From Candidatus Saccharimonadota bacterium (lineage in GTDB: Bacteria > Patescibacteriota > Saccharimonadia > Saccharimonadales > EFPC-124), in assembly GCA_016880595.1 (NCBI GenBank), contig JAEHDC010000065.1:1-30248 (forward strand): a stretch of 30,248 nt of DNA. Direction: 5' to 3'. Shown in pieces: positions 1 to 6,913 of this stretch (position 1 is the first letter of the stretch; each line of letters begins with the position of its first letter). The notes under the pieces are model-generated. The model was not told the DNA's origin, did no database searches, and was given only the letters and a program-made list of their open reading frames with translations. The translations under genes and the position numbers were made by a program.

Positions 1-1
1 G

Positions 2-124
2 GCTTACGCCGCTAGGTTTGAAGATAATATTAAAAATTTAAAAAATAAAACTAAGATTAAAGAATTCACTCAACAGATTACAACAGGGGTGCGAGACAGG
101 GTGTTGCGGGAAGTGGGAGCTTGA
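2..124 (+). CDS. 3' end of an unrecognised gene (partial)
   Basis: An open frame enters from the left edge and ends at TGA 122-124, giving 40 residues. The tail is lysine-rich and then basic (it contains KIKEFTQQ and RDRVLREVGA). I do not recognise the family. The stop lies 7 bases before the ATG of the next gene, and the GGGAG inside its last codons can serve as that gene's ribosome site, so the two were probably co-transcribed. Only the C-terminus is visible, so no function is proposed. Confidence 0.4.
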   Translation, partial: AYAARFEDNIKNLKNKTKIKEFTQQITTGVRDRVLREVGA

Positions 125-131
125 CAAATAC

Positions 132-374
132 ATGGCAACCAAACAAGTCAGTATACCCAGCATCGGCACCGTAATACTGTACAAGAGACGTGGCAACCGA
201 AGTTTGCGGCTCAGTATTGGGGCTAATGGCGATATTCGTGCATCATTGCCTTTCTGGCTGCCATACAAAGCCGGAGAGCAGCTTGCACTCTCCAAAGCAC
301 TCTGGATTGCAGACAACCGAGGCAGAACGCGGCAAGCCCTGCAAACAGGCCACGCCATAGGCAAGGCCCACTAA
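132..374 (+). pseudogene. Truncated YgjP/M48-type metallopeptidase (DUF45), N-terminal part
   Basis: The 80-residue product resembles the N-terminal beta-sheet part of YgjP-like (DUF45) metal-dependent peptidases. It has a basic strand with KRRGNRSLRLSI, then a strand with RASLPFW, then a helix with LSKALWIADN. Whole members are usually over 200 residues and carry an HExxH zinc site in the second half. This reading stops at 374, and no HExxH appears in any frame downstream. ATG 132 follows GGGAG (115-119). A truncated, inactive remnant is the simplest reading. The family call rests on recalled likeness only. Confidence 0.5.
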
Positions 375-435
375 TACAACTGGATTGTCTTGGAATGAGT
401 TGAGTAACATTGAGTGCCGGAACATCTTTGCGATT

Positions 436-740
436 CTAGAAGAAACGAAAGAAGTTATCGAGAGCACCCAGATCGTCTTTAGGAATATTGACCGGCACGT
501 ACAAAAAGCCAGGGAGTACTCGGTTCATATATACATGGCTGGTTGATTTATCCCAGCCTTCGGCATCTTTTTCTGTAATGTATGGACAAAATTAAAACGC
601 GGATACTCCTCAATATCGGAGAATAAGCTCGCCGCCAGAGACAAATTGGCAGTCCTGTCAGGTCTAAAAGGTACACCCATCTGGCCACTTAGGTTGACCA
701 TATGCTGCGCTGTAATTGGGTTTTCGTCGACATCAGCCAC
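436..740 (-). pseudogene. Frame-broken gene downstream of the antitoxin (family uncertain)
   Basis: A frame opens with GTG 738-740 immediately after the antitoxin stop and runs to TGA at 525. Its start (ADVDENP, then LSGQMGVPF) looks like the middle of a glutaredoxin/thioredoxin fold, but no CxxC segment precedes it. A second minus frame opens at about 591 and closes with TAG at 436. It contains TEKDAEGWD and FLYVPVNIPKDDLG and looks more protein-like than the end of the first frame. The two overlap at 525-591. This fits one gene broken by a frameshift, or a fusion of fragments. No family is assigned with confidence. Confidence 0.35.
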
Positions 741-917
741 TTAAATCTTTCCGTAGCGGGCACGTATTTTCTGCGCTGCTTCCTTGGCAGATGCTTTGCC
801 AGCGACGTAACTACTAGCAATCTGCTGAGATTCCTTTGAAACCTTCAAGTCTTCAGGTCGTTCGTTGGCGACGGTCTGCTTTACGATCTTTTTTCGTTTT
901 TGAACTGATGAATTCAT
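741..917 (-). CDS. VbhA-like small antitoxin (Fic inhibitor type), solitary
   Basis: A 58-residue protein too short for many gene callers. It has a basic N-terminus (QKRKKIVKQ), a helix carrying VANERPEDLKVS, and a C-terminal YVAGKASAKEAAQKIRARYG helix. This layout matches VbhA-type antitoxins, which block Fic AMP-transferases by inserting the glutamate of an [S/T]xxxE[G/N] helix into the ATP site. The aligned residues here are N18, E22 and D23: the key Glu is kept, but both flanking positions differ from consensus. The expected toxin would follow directly, yet that position holds a broken unrelated-looking frame, and no Fic HPFxxGNGR motif occurs in the window. Start ATG 915-917 has only a poorly spaced AAAGG. 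Confidence 0.6.
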   Translation of the reverse strand: MNSSVQKRKKIVKQTVANERPEDLKVSKESQQIASSYVAGKASAKEAAQKIRARYGKI

Positions 918-1002
918 GCCTTTAAAAATACTTGCTTATCTCGAGGTTCACAATGCAGCAAAAAGTAGTTTGGAATCTCATCACTCAGTGTTTAAAACAA
1001 CA

Positions 1003-1036
1003 AAATTCCAAACCTGGAAGATCGGGTTTGGAATTT
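1003..1036. terminator. Perfect 12-bp hairpin terminator below tRNA-Trp
   Basis: AAATTCCAAACC (1003-1014) pairs perfectly with GGTTTGGAATTT (1025-1036) around a 10-base loop. TTTTT follows on the plus side and TTTTGTTG on the minus side. It lies just past the 3' end of the minus-strand tRNA-Trp and can also stop plus-strand readthrough. A half copy of the arm (GTTTGGAAT) lies nearby at about 968-976. Confidence 0.75.
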
Positions 1037-1050
1037 TTATGATTTCAACC

Positions 1051-1125
1051 TGGCAGGGGCGCGCGGAATCGAACCACGATCAAGGGTTTTGGAGACCCCT
1101 ATACTAACCGTTGTACTACGCCCCT
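1051..1125 (-). tRNA. tRNA-Trp (anticodon CCA)
   Basis: The cloverleaf is complete: acceptor AGGGGCG/CGCCCCT with discriminator G, D stem GTAC/GTAT, anticodon stem GGGGT/ACCCT around CTCCAAA (anticodon CCA), a 5-base variable loop, and T arm CGTGG-TTCGATT-CCGCG. The 3' CCA is encoded (TGG at 1051-1053 on plus). It is a single tRNA transcribed away from the glucan operon, with its own promoter and terminator. Confidence 0.95.
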
Positions 1126-1135
1126 ATGCCTTCAG

Positions 1136-1164
1136 ATTATAACCCAACTTATGCAGTTTTGCCA
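1136..1164 (-). promoter_or_regulatory. Promoter of tRNA-Trp
   Basis: A perfect TATAAT lies at 1136-1141, ten bases above the mature tRNA 5' end. A weak -35 (TGGCAA, 1159-1164) sits at 17 bp. The position fits transcription starting just before the tRNA. Confidence 0.6.
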
Positions 1165-1219
1165 GACCAGCGTAAGTTTGTAGCGCGATAGGTACTTAAC
1201 ATTATTTATCGCAAAAAGG

Positions 1220-1248
1220 TTGCCTTCTAAGCCGCATATGCTTATACT
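1220..1248 (+). promoter_or_regulatory. Promoter of the glucan operon
   Basis: TTGCCT (1220-1225) and TATACT (1243-1248) are separated by 17 bp. The start of transcription should fall near 1255, giving a leader of about 28 bases before the glycosyltransferase ATG. It diverges from the tRNA-Trp promoter about 55 bp away. An alternative -10 (TATAAA) is at 1254-1259. Confidence 0.6.
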
Positions 1249-1282
1249 AAGATATAAATAAGTACGTGGGCACAAATATAAA

Positions 1283-2461
1283 ATGAGGATATTAATGCTA
1301 GGTTGGGAGTTGCCGCCGCTCAACAGCGGTGGCCTGGGAGTGGCGTGTTATCATTTATGCCGCCATTTGTCTGAGGTCGGCGTTAATATTGATTTTGTAA
1401 TGCCATATAAAATGCCAGATGGTCACAACGTCAATTTTATGAACATCCATAGCGTCAATCCAACAACAATTTCGTCAGAATATTTTTTGGGGGCTTACTC
1501 CGGCTGGTCGAACGAACTTCACAAGCAGCAGCAAGCTTACAAAAATACTGTTGAGCACTTGGTGAAGAATAACCAATACGACGTCATCCATGCCCACGAT
1601 TGGCTAACTCTGCAAGCTGGCGTGCACGCCAAAAGGCTAACGGGCCTGCCACTTGTGGCGCACGTACACTCTACAGAGTTTGACCGCTGTGCCAATACCA
1701 GCGGTAATCCGTTTGTTCATGAAATTGAGTACAATTGTTTGCTAATGGCTGACCGCATTATCGCCGTTAGTAATGCTACAAAAAACATTTTAATTGAGCG
1801 CTACGGTTTGCCAGCAGACAAGATTGAGGTTGCCTATAGTGCCGTTGACCCGGCAATTTTTTGGCAGCAAAATGACTTCCAAAACAGTTACGAGTATCTT
1901 CGCCGCATGCAAACTCACGGCTTCAAAGTCGTGGTTAGTCTCGGCCGCCTGACCATCCAAAAAGGCCTTTACTTCTTGCTAAAAGCTGCTCAGCAGGCTG
2001 TTTCTTTGCAGCCAAAATTATTATTTTTGATTGTTGGCGATGGCGAGCTGCGCGATGAGCTAATTCGCCTTTCGGCCGAACTTGGCATCTCAGAAAACGT
2101 CATTTTTACTGGATTTTTGCGCGGCAAACAGTGGCGCGACGCTTATCAAATTGCCGATATGTTTGTTATGAGCTCGGTGTCTGAGCCGTACGGCTTAACC
2201 GCGCTAGAAGCCGCCAGCGCCGACACCGCTGTCTTGCTCTCAAAACAAAGCGGCGTTAGTGAAGTCTTGCACAGTACACTGCAATTTGATTTTTGGGACA
2301 CAACAAAATTGGCCGATTACATCATAAACGTCGCCGAACAGCCAGCGCTAAAAAATTCACTAGCTCACAATTCAAAACAGGAGGTTAACAATCTTTCCTG
2401 GAGCAACGTCGCCAGACAAATCTCCGAGCTATACTTTAATATTGTGAGGCAACCAGCATGA
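1283..2461 (+). CDS. GT4/GT5-type glycosyltransferase, starch/glycogen-synthase-like
   Basis: A 392-residue GT-B enzyme expected to transfer a hexose from a nucleotide sugar, probably extending an alpha-glucan. The N-terminal Rossmann domain has NSGGLG (14-19), the glycogen-synthase-like sugar-nucleotide loop, and HAHDW (103-107). The C-terminal domain has GRLTIQKG with R222 and K227 for the diphosphate, and the E-x7-E motif EPYGLTALE (E301, E309). It is shorter than classical GlgA (about 480). ATG 1283 gives the complete first beta-strand (MRILMLGWE), though GAGG at 1285-1288 is ideally spaced for an ATG at 1295, so a start four residues later is possible. It is first in a four-gene operon and overlaps the GH57 gene by ATGA. 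Sugar donor and acceptor are inferred from neighbours; another GT4 substrate is possible. Confidence 0.85.
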   Translation: MRILMLGWELPPLNSGGLGVACYHLCRHLSEVGVNIDFVMPYKMPDGHNVNFMNIHSVNPTTISSEYFLGAYSGWSNELHKQQQAYKNTVEHLVKNNQYDVIHAHDWLTLQAGVHAKRLTGLPLVAHVHSTEFDRCANTSGNPFVHEIEYNCLLMADRIIAVSNATKNILIERYGLPADKIEVAYSAVDPAIFWQQNDFQNSYEYLRRMQTHGFKVVVSLGRLTIQKGLYFLLKAAQQAVSLQPKLLFLIVGDGELRDELIRLSAELGISENVIFTGFLRGKQWRDAYQIADMFVMSSVSEPYGLTALEAASADTAVLLSKQSGVSEVLHSTLQFDFWDTTKLADYIINVAEQPALKNSLAHNSKQEVNNLSWSNVARQISELYFNIVRQPA

Positions 2462-3672
2462 AAAAAGCAGTTTGTTTATATATGCACGTTCACCAGCCAT
2501 TCCGCGTCCGACCATACAGTGTTTTTGAGGCTGGCAAAGACAGCAATTATTGGTACGATTTTAGTTACGATTCTCGCGCCAATAACCAGCGCATCATCAA
2601 CAAAGTTGCCGAAAAATCTTATCGCCCAACTAACGCTGTTTTGCAGCAACTGCTAGAAACTTATCCGGAGTTTCACTTTAGCTTATCAATAACTGGCACA
2701 TTAATAGACCAATTACAGATGTGGGCTCCAGATGTCATTGAGAGTTTTCAAAAGCTTGTGGCTACTGGCCGTGTTGAGATTTTGGCAGAAACCTACTACC
2801 ACTCGCTGGCATTTTTTTACTCCAAGCAAGAATTTGAGCGGCAAGTCAAACAGCACGGCATAAAAATTCGCGAGCTTTTTGGTGTGACGCCGCAAGTTTT
2901 GCGTAATACCGAGCTCAGCTACAACAACGACCTTGCTTATTGGGCTGACCAGTCCGGGTACAAAGGCATTATTACCGAAGGTTGGGACGATGTTTTGGGC
3001 TGGCGTTCGCCAAACTTTATGTATCGCCCAGCCTACACCCAAAAAATTCGCCTACTTCTAAAAAATTACAAGTTAAGTGATGATATTGCCTTTAGATTCT
3101 CTGACCGCAACTGGGCAGAATGGCCGTTGACCGCAGATAAATACGCGCACTGGCTCAATGCCTTGCCAGATGACGAGCAGCTCATCAATCTGTTTATGGA
3201 CTACGAAACCTTTGGTGAGCACCAGTGGGAAGACCACGGCATTTTCGATTTTCTGCGCCATTTTCCTGGTGAGTTCCTAAAAGACGGCAACAGCTTTTTG
3301 ACACTCAGTCAGGCAATTGATAAGTTTGAGCCGGTTGACACAATGGACATTCCGCACACAATCACCTGGGCTGACACCGAGCGCGATCTAACTGCCTGGC
3401 TCGGCAACGCCATGCAGCAGCAGGCAATCCAATGCATCTACAAGTTAGAACATGACGTTCTAGCCACTGGCGATCAATCTTTAATTGAAGACTGGCGCCG
3501 TTTGCAAACCAGTGATCATTTTTACTACATGTGCACCAAGTGGTTTAATGACGGAGACGTTCACGCCTACTTCAGCCCGTATTCATCGCCATACGACGCT
3601 TATATTTACTTCTTTAACGCGCTGCGCGATCTTAAATTGCGTTTGCTCGACCAGCAAAGAGGTCGCAAATGA
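2458..3672 (+). CDS. GH57 family alpha-amylase / glucan hydrolase
   Basis: A 404-residue glycoside hydrolase family 57 protein, a retaining enzyme with a (beta/alpha)7 barrel acting on alpha-1,4 glucans. Motif 1 is HQP (12-14). Motif 3, RNTELSYNND, carries the nucleophile E152. Motif 4, MDYETFGEH, carries the acid/base D248. No signal peptide is seen, so it acts in the cytosol, probably on stored glycogen or imported maltodextrin. It starts at the ATGA that ends the glycosyltransferase and ends in an ATGA shared with the GH15 gene, so the three are translationally coupled. The length suits the short GH57 amylases rather than branching enzymes (over 500 residues). Amylase against 4-alpha-glucanotransferase activity cannot be settled by eye. 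Confidence 0.9.
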   Translation: MKKAVCLYMHVHQPFRVRPYSVFEAGKDSNYWYDFSYDSRANNQRIINKVAEKSYRPTNAVLQQLLETYPEFHFSLSITGTLIDQLQMWAPDVIESFQKLVATGRVEILAETYYHSLAFFYSKQEFERQVKQHGIKIRELFGVTPQVLRNTELSYNNDLAYWADQSGYKGIITEGWDDVLGWRSPNFMYRPAYTQKIRLLLKNYKLSDDIAFRFSDRNWAEWPLTADKYAHWLNALPDDEQLINLFMDYETFGEHQWEDHGIFDFLRHFPGEFLKDGNSFLTLSQAIDKFEPVDTMDIPHTITWADTERDLTAWLGNAMQQQAIQCIYKLEHDVLATGDQSLIEDWRRLQTSDHFYYMCTKWFNDGDVHAYFSPYSSPYDAYIYFFNALRDLKLRLLDQQRGRK

Positions 3673-5612
3673 CTCGGCCAATTTTATTAAGCAACGGCAC
3701 GTTACATGTCGGAATTAACCTTTACGGCATGGTTCACGATCTTTATTATCCGCATGTTGGGCAAGAAAATCATTCTGCCGCGCACAAGATGCGTCACAAA
3801 GTTGGCGTTTGGATTGATGGCAATTTTAGCTGGCTGGATGACGGCGCATGGACATTTAACATGAGCTATGACCCGCATGGATTGGTCGGCCATATAACCG
3901 CGCACCACGATTGGATGCAGGTGACGCTAGAATTTACAGATTGCGTTGATAGTGAATGGAACGTTTTTATGCGTGACGTCAAAGTTGTAAACGGCAGTGA
4001 TAAGCCGCGCGAAATTCGCCTTTTTATGCATCAAATGCTATTTATTGGCAGCAACATCACACCGGACACTGCGCAATATTTGCCAGAACAATCGGCAATT
4101 TTGCACTACAAAGGTCGCCGCGCGTTTGTTTTTGGAGGCAAGGATGCTAGCGGCAAGCCATTCTCGCAATTTTCTATAGGACTTTTTGGAATTGAGGGTC
4201 ACGAGGGCGTTTTTAAGGATGCTGAAGATGGGCTTTTGAGTGGGAACGTTGTTGAATTTGGCCAGGTAGATTCAATTTTTGGCTTTAATTTAAATATTAA
4301 TGCACTAGATTCATCCAAAATAAGTTATTGGCTGACTGCTGCGCGCACTCAACGTGAGGCAATTGTCTTGCATTCCAACGTGCAAAAAATTGACATGTCC
4401 AATCGCTTTGAGCGCACATTGGCTTACTGGCAAAAATGGCTTGAGCCAGCAGAAAAATACATTGCCAATTTGCCTAAAAATCTGCAAACGCCTTTCCGCA
4501 ATAGCCTGTTAATTGTTAAGTCTCAAGTTGACCACCAGGGCGGCGTGCTAGCCAGCACCGACACAACCATGCTTAATTACACACGCGATTCTTACGCTTA
4601 TTGTTGGCCGCGCGATGGCGCGCTTTCTCTTTGGCCGCTGATGCGTTTGGGATATAAAACCGAGCTGCTAAACCATTTTTCTTTTTGTCGTCAAGGCATG
4701 CATCCAGATGGCTTTTTGCTGCACAAATATCAGCCAGACGGCGCCATCGGCAGCAGTTGGCATGCTTATTTAGCGCAGGGCCGCATAATCCCGCCAATTC
4801 AAGAAGACGAAACCGCTATTGCCGTGTTCTTATTTTGCGAGTACATGCGCCTTAGCAATGACAAAATGGCGCTCGACGAATATTATGACAGCTTAGTTGT
4901 GCCTATGTGCAATTTTATGGCCGGCTACATTGACCCGCAAACCAAATTGCCTCATGCCAGCTATGACCTCTGGGAGGAAAAGTTTGCCACACATACTTAC
5001 ACCGTAGCTGTTGTTTATGCCGCTTTGTCTCATGCTGCTAATCTTGCTATCGAGTATCGGCGGCCAGCTGATGCTACTCGCTGGAAAAATGTTGCTGAGT
5101 CTATAAAGTTTGCAGCGCCGCGTCTACTTTATCGCCAAGACAAAAAATATTTTTGCAAAGGCTTTATCAACCACGGCAATGATCAGCTTGAATACGACGA
5201 CACAATTGATTCGTCAAGCCTCTACGGTGCGGTAACTTTTGGTTTGCTCGACTTTAAGACCGCCGAAGCCAAAGCCGCCTTAGAAACTCTACGTAAGTTA
5301 TATGGCATTGATGGCGACAATCCAACAGTAGCCGGCCGCTACCAAAATGACGCTTATGACCGTGCCGAAGGTGCAACTAATGGCAATCCATGGTTTATTA
5401 CTACTCTTTGGCAAGCACAATTTGATATGTCAAATAATAAGCCAGAGCGTGCCGAAAAAACCATAAACTGGGTTAGCGAGCACATGCTTTCCACGGGCGT
5501 TCTCTCTGAGCAATTTAATCCGTTCAACTATAAATTCATATCTGTTGCTCCGCTGACTTGGAGCCAAGCTGAGTTTTTGACCACAATTTTGGATAGATAC
5601 CAAGAAAAATGA
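3669..5612 (+). CDS. GH15 family glucoamylase-like glycoside hydrolase
   Basis: A 647-residue family 15 enzyme, which by family removes glucose from non-reducing ends of alpha-glucans with inversion. The N-terminal 270 or so residues form the beta-rich domain typical of prokaryotic GH15. The (alpha/alpha)6 barrel follows, with the RDSYAYCWPRDGA substrate-site segment, the general acid region YDLWEEK (E436/E437) and the general base in LSEQFNP (E614). There is no signal peptide, so it acts inside the cell. Start ATG 3669 overlaps the GH57 stop. With the neighbours it would convert glucan to free glucose. Trehalase or dextranase members of GH15 also exist, so the exact linkage is uncertain. Confidence 0.9.
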   Translation: MTRPILLSNGTLHVGINLYGMVHDLYYPHVGQENHSAAHKMRHKVGVWIDGNFSWLDDGAWTFNMSYDPHGLVGHITAHHDWMQVTLEFTDCVDSEWNVFMRDVKVVNGSDKPREIRLFMHQMLFIGSNITPDTAQYLPEQSAILHYKGRRAFVFGGKDASGKPFSQFSIGLFGIEGHEGVFKDAEDGLLSGNVVEFGQVDSIFGFNLNINALDSSKISYWLTAARTQREAIVLHSNVQKIDMSNRFERTLAYWQKWLEPAEKYIANLPKNLQTPFRNSLLIVKSQVDHQGGVLASTDTTMLNYTRDSYAYCWPRDGALSLWPLMRLGYKTELLNHFSFCRQGMHPDGFLLHKYQPDGAIGSSWHAYLAQGRIIPPIQEDETAIAVFLFCEYMRLSNDKMALDEYYDSLVVPMCNFMAGYIDPQTKLPHASYDLWEEKFATHTYTVAVVYAALSHAANLAIEYRRPADATRWKNVAESIKFAAPRLLYRQDKKYFCKGFINHGNDQLEYDDTIDSSSLYGAVTFGLLDFKTAEAKAALETLRKLYGIDGDNPTVAGRYQNDAYDRAEGATNGNPWFITTLWQAQFDMSNNKPERAEKTINWVSEHMLSTGVLSEQFNPFNYKFISVAPLTWSQAEFLTTILDRYQEK

Positions 5613-6271
5613 TGGCACCATTGGCAAAAAAATCACTTAATAAAATATCAATCATTGCAAGCAAGCACATAGTAAAACAGTTTGCGGCAAAATTTGGATT
5701 GGCATATTTTGGGCACGTTGACCCACGCGCCGACGAATATGAGCTGGTGCGTGGTCTAACATCTTCCACTTCGCACGTTGACAATCATTACACCGTTGGT
5801 TCATACAACGGCAAGGATATGATTTTTGTAGATCGACGCAACGAAATTAGTTTTCCAACCAAAGGTGCTATCAAATATCGCTGGCTAATTATGCAATTTG
5901 AGCTAAATTCCAGCAAGTTGCCGCACGTTTTTATTGACTGTAGACACCATGATGCGATTTTTTACGCACACATGTTTGTGGCAAACGTAGGAATCCAAGA
6001 CATGACTGGCTATTTTGGAGCGGAGAGCAAGGCATTTAAGGAGAAGGCGCGGGTTTTTGCATCGCCATCATCTTATAACGTTGTAGGCAAGATGCTAACT
6101 GCAGAAATTGCCGAAACCATTGCCCTGCATTTTTCCCGTTTTGATTATGAATTTTACGACGACAAAGTGCTAGTTTACGCCAGCAATATCTTACCGACTC
6201 CGTCAATCCTAGAAGAAATGCTGCGAGTCGGCGATTGGCTGGCTGAGCGTTTAAACGCCGTAGAAATATAA
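5609..6271 (+). CDS. Conserved-looking protein of unknown function, last gene of the glucan operon
   Basis: A 220-residue soluble protein I cannot assign. ATG 5609 overlaps the GH15 stop as ATGA, with a second ATG in the next codon. It has no signal peptide or membrane segment. It looks mixed alpha/beta: a basic N-terminal helix, strands such as DMIFVDRR and WLIMQFEL, then LPHVFIDCRHHD, and a C-terminal helix EEMLRVGDWLAERLN. The pattern of a strand, a short turn and a leucine-Pro-hydrophobic strand recalls DUF3137-like proteins, but this is only a hint. Coupling to three glucan enzymes suggests a role tied to that pathway or simple co-expression. A terminator follows immediately. Confidence 0.7.
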   Translation: MMAPLAKKSLNKISIIASKHIVKQFAAKFGLAYFGHVDPRADEYELVRGLTSSTSHVDNHYTVGSYNGKDMIFVDRRNEISFPTKGAIKYRWLIMQFELNSSKLPHVFIDCRHHDAIFYAHMFVANVGIQDMTGYFGAESKAFKEKARVFASPSSYNVVGKMLTAEIAETIALHFSRFDYEFYDDKVLVYASNILPTPSILEEMLRVGDWLAERLNAVEI

Positions 6272-6273
6272 AA

Positions 6274-6289
6274 CCTCGCGTTTGCGAGG
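6274..6289. terminator. Convergent terminator between the glucan operon and rpmG
   Basis: CCTCGC (6274-6279) and GCGAGG (6284-6289) enclose the loop GTTT. On the minus strand the stem is followed by TTTTATATTT, a good U-tract for rpmG. The plus side continues as ATTATATTTATTT, which is weaker. It occupies the 26-base gap between two converging genes. Confidence 0.75.
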
Positions 6290-6297
6290 AATTATAT

Positions 6298-6498
6298 TTA
6301 TTTGCGTTTTTTGACTTCGTTCCGGCCAAGGTTCTTCTTGGTCAAAGTAAAAACTTCGTGTTTACGCGTATTTTTGTTATATTTTTTTAAGCTGAGTTTT
6401 TTTTCAGCATTAATACGGTCAGTGGTGTAATAAAGACGCTCGCCAGTTTCTTCTGAGACCAAGCCAAAAATTTTACGCTTTTGATTCTTCTTTGCCAT
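6298..6498 (-). CDS. rpmG: 50S ribosomal protein L33 (bL33), cysteine-free
   Basis: A 66-residue basic protein that matches bL33 in its core: GERLYYTTDRINAEKKLSLKKYNKNTRKHEVF follows the family's YTT-x(n)-KLELKKFDP-x-x-RKH pattern (quoted here only by its key residues Y, T, K and L). It contains no cysteine, so it is the zinc-free form. It is slightly longer than E. coli L33 (55) owing to a lysine/arginine tail. It follows three tRNA genes but has its own promoter, and a weak GGA precedes ATG 6496-6498. L33 sits near the ribosomal E site. Confidence 0.85.
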   Translation of the reverse strand: MAKKNQKRKIFGLVSEETGERLYYTTDRINAEKKLSLKKYNKNTRKHEVFTLTKKNLGRNEVKKRK

Positions 6499-6537
6499 TT
6501 AATTTTCCGGTAAATTTATTATTTCAACTGAGTAAAT

Positions 6538-6566
6538 ATTATAGCAGACTGAGGTAATAATAGCAA
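6538..6566 (-). promoter_or_regulatory. Promoter of rpmG
   Basis: TTGCTA (6561-6566), a 17-bp spacer, and TATAAT (6538-6543) preceded by TGC, which makes an extended -10. The predicted leader is about 33 bases. It lies just below tRNA-Thr(GGT), so rpmG need not depend on readthrough from the tRNA cluster. Confidence 0.7.
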
Positions 6567-6579
6567 TGCTACTTTGCCC

Positions 6580-6654
<75 letters not shown>

Positions 6655-6669
6655 AGCGCCTAACCAAAA

Positions 6670-6755
6670 TGGTGCTGGGAGAGGGAGTCGAACCCCCGAA
6701 GGCGTAAGCCGTCTGATTTACAGTCAGATGCGTTTGACCACTTCGCTATCCCAGC
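6670..6755 (-). tRNA. tRNA-Tyr (anticodon GTA)
   Basis: A class II tRNA with a long variable arm. Acceptor GCTGGGA/TCCCAGC, discriminator A, CCA encoded at 6670-6672. The anticodon loop CTGTAAA gives GTA. The extended variable stem and GGTTCGAC T loop are in place. Middle gene of the cluster. Confidence 0.95.
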
Positions 6756-6764
6756 ATGTTAATT

Positions 6765-6840
6765 TGGAGCCGACGGAGGGATTTGAACCCACGACCCGCT
6801 GTTTACAAAACAGCCGCTCTGGCCTCTGAGCTACGTCGGC
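6765..6840 (-). tRNA. tRNA-Thr (anticodon TGT)
   Basis: Acceptor GCCGACG/CGTCGGC, discriminator T, CCA encoded (6765-6767). The stem GCTGT/ACAGC closes the loop TTTGTAA, anticodon TGT. It is first in the Thr-Tyr-Thr cluster, whose order recalls the tRNA Thr-Tyr-Gly-Thr set found beside tuf in many bacteria. Confidence 0.94.
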
Positions 6841-6864
6841 GCATTTTATGCCCATACTTACAAT

Positions 6865-6893
6865 ATATTACCTGATTTTCGGCATTTTTTCAA
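6865..6893 (-). promoter_or_regulatory. Promoter of the tRNA cluster
   Basis: TTGAAA (6888-6893), 17-bp spacer, TAATAT (6865-6870). It lies between the TPR gene stop and the first tRNA. Transcription would begin about 18 bases before the mature 5' end of tRNA-Thr(TGT). Confidence 0.55.
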
Positions 6894-6913
6894 CTACTAG
6901 TTGGCACTTTGTT

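Noticed and set aside
23..26. TrpRS HIGH motif loss (TIAN, residues 23-26 of trpS)
   Set aside because: Bacillus TrpRS has TIGN here, so Thr at the first position is normal; only Gly to Ala is different. Positions given are protein residues.
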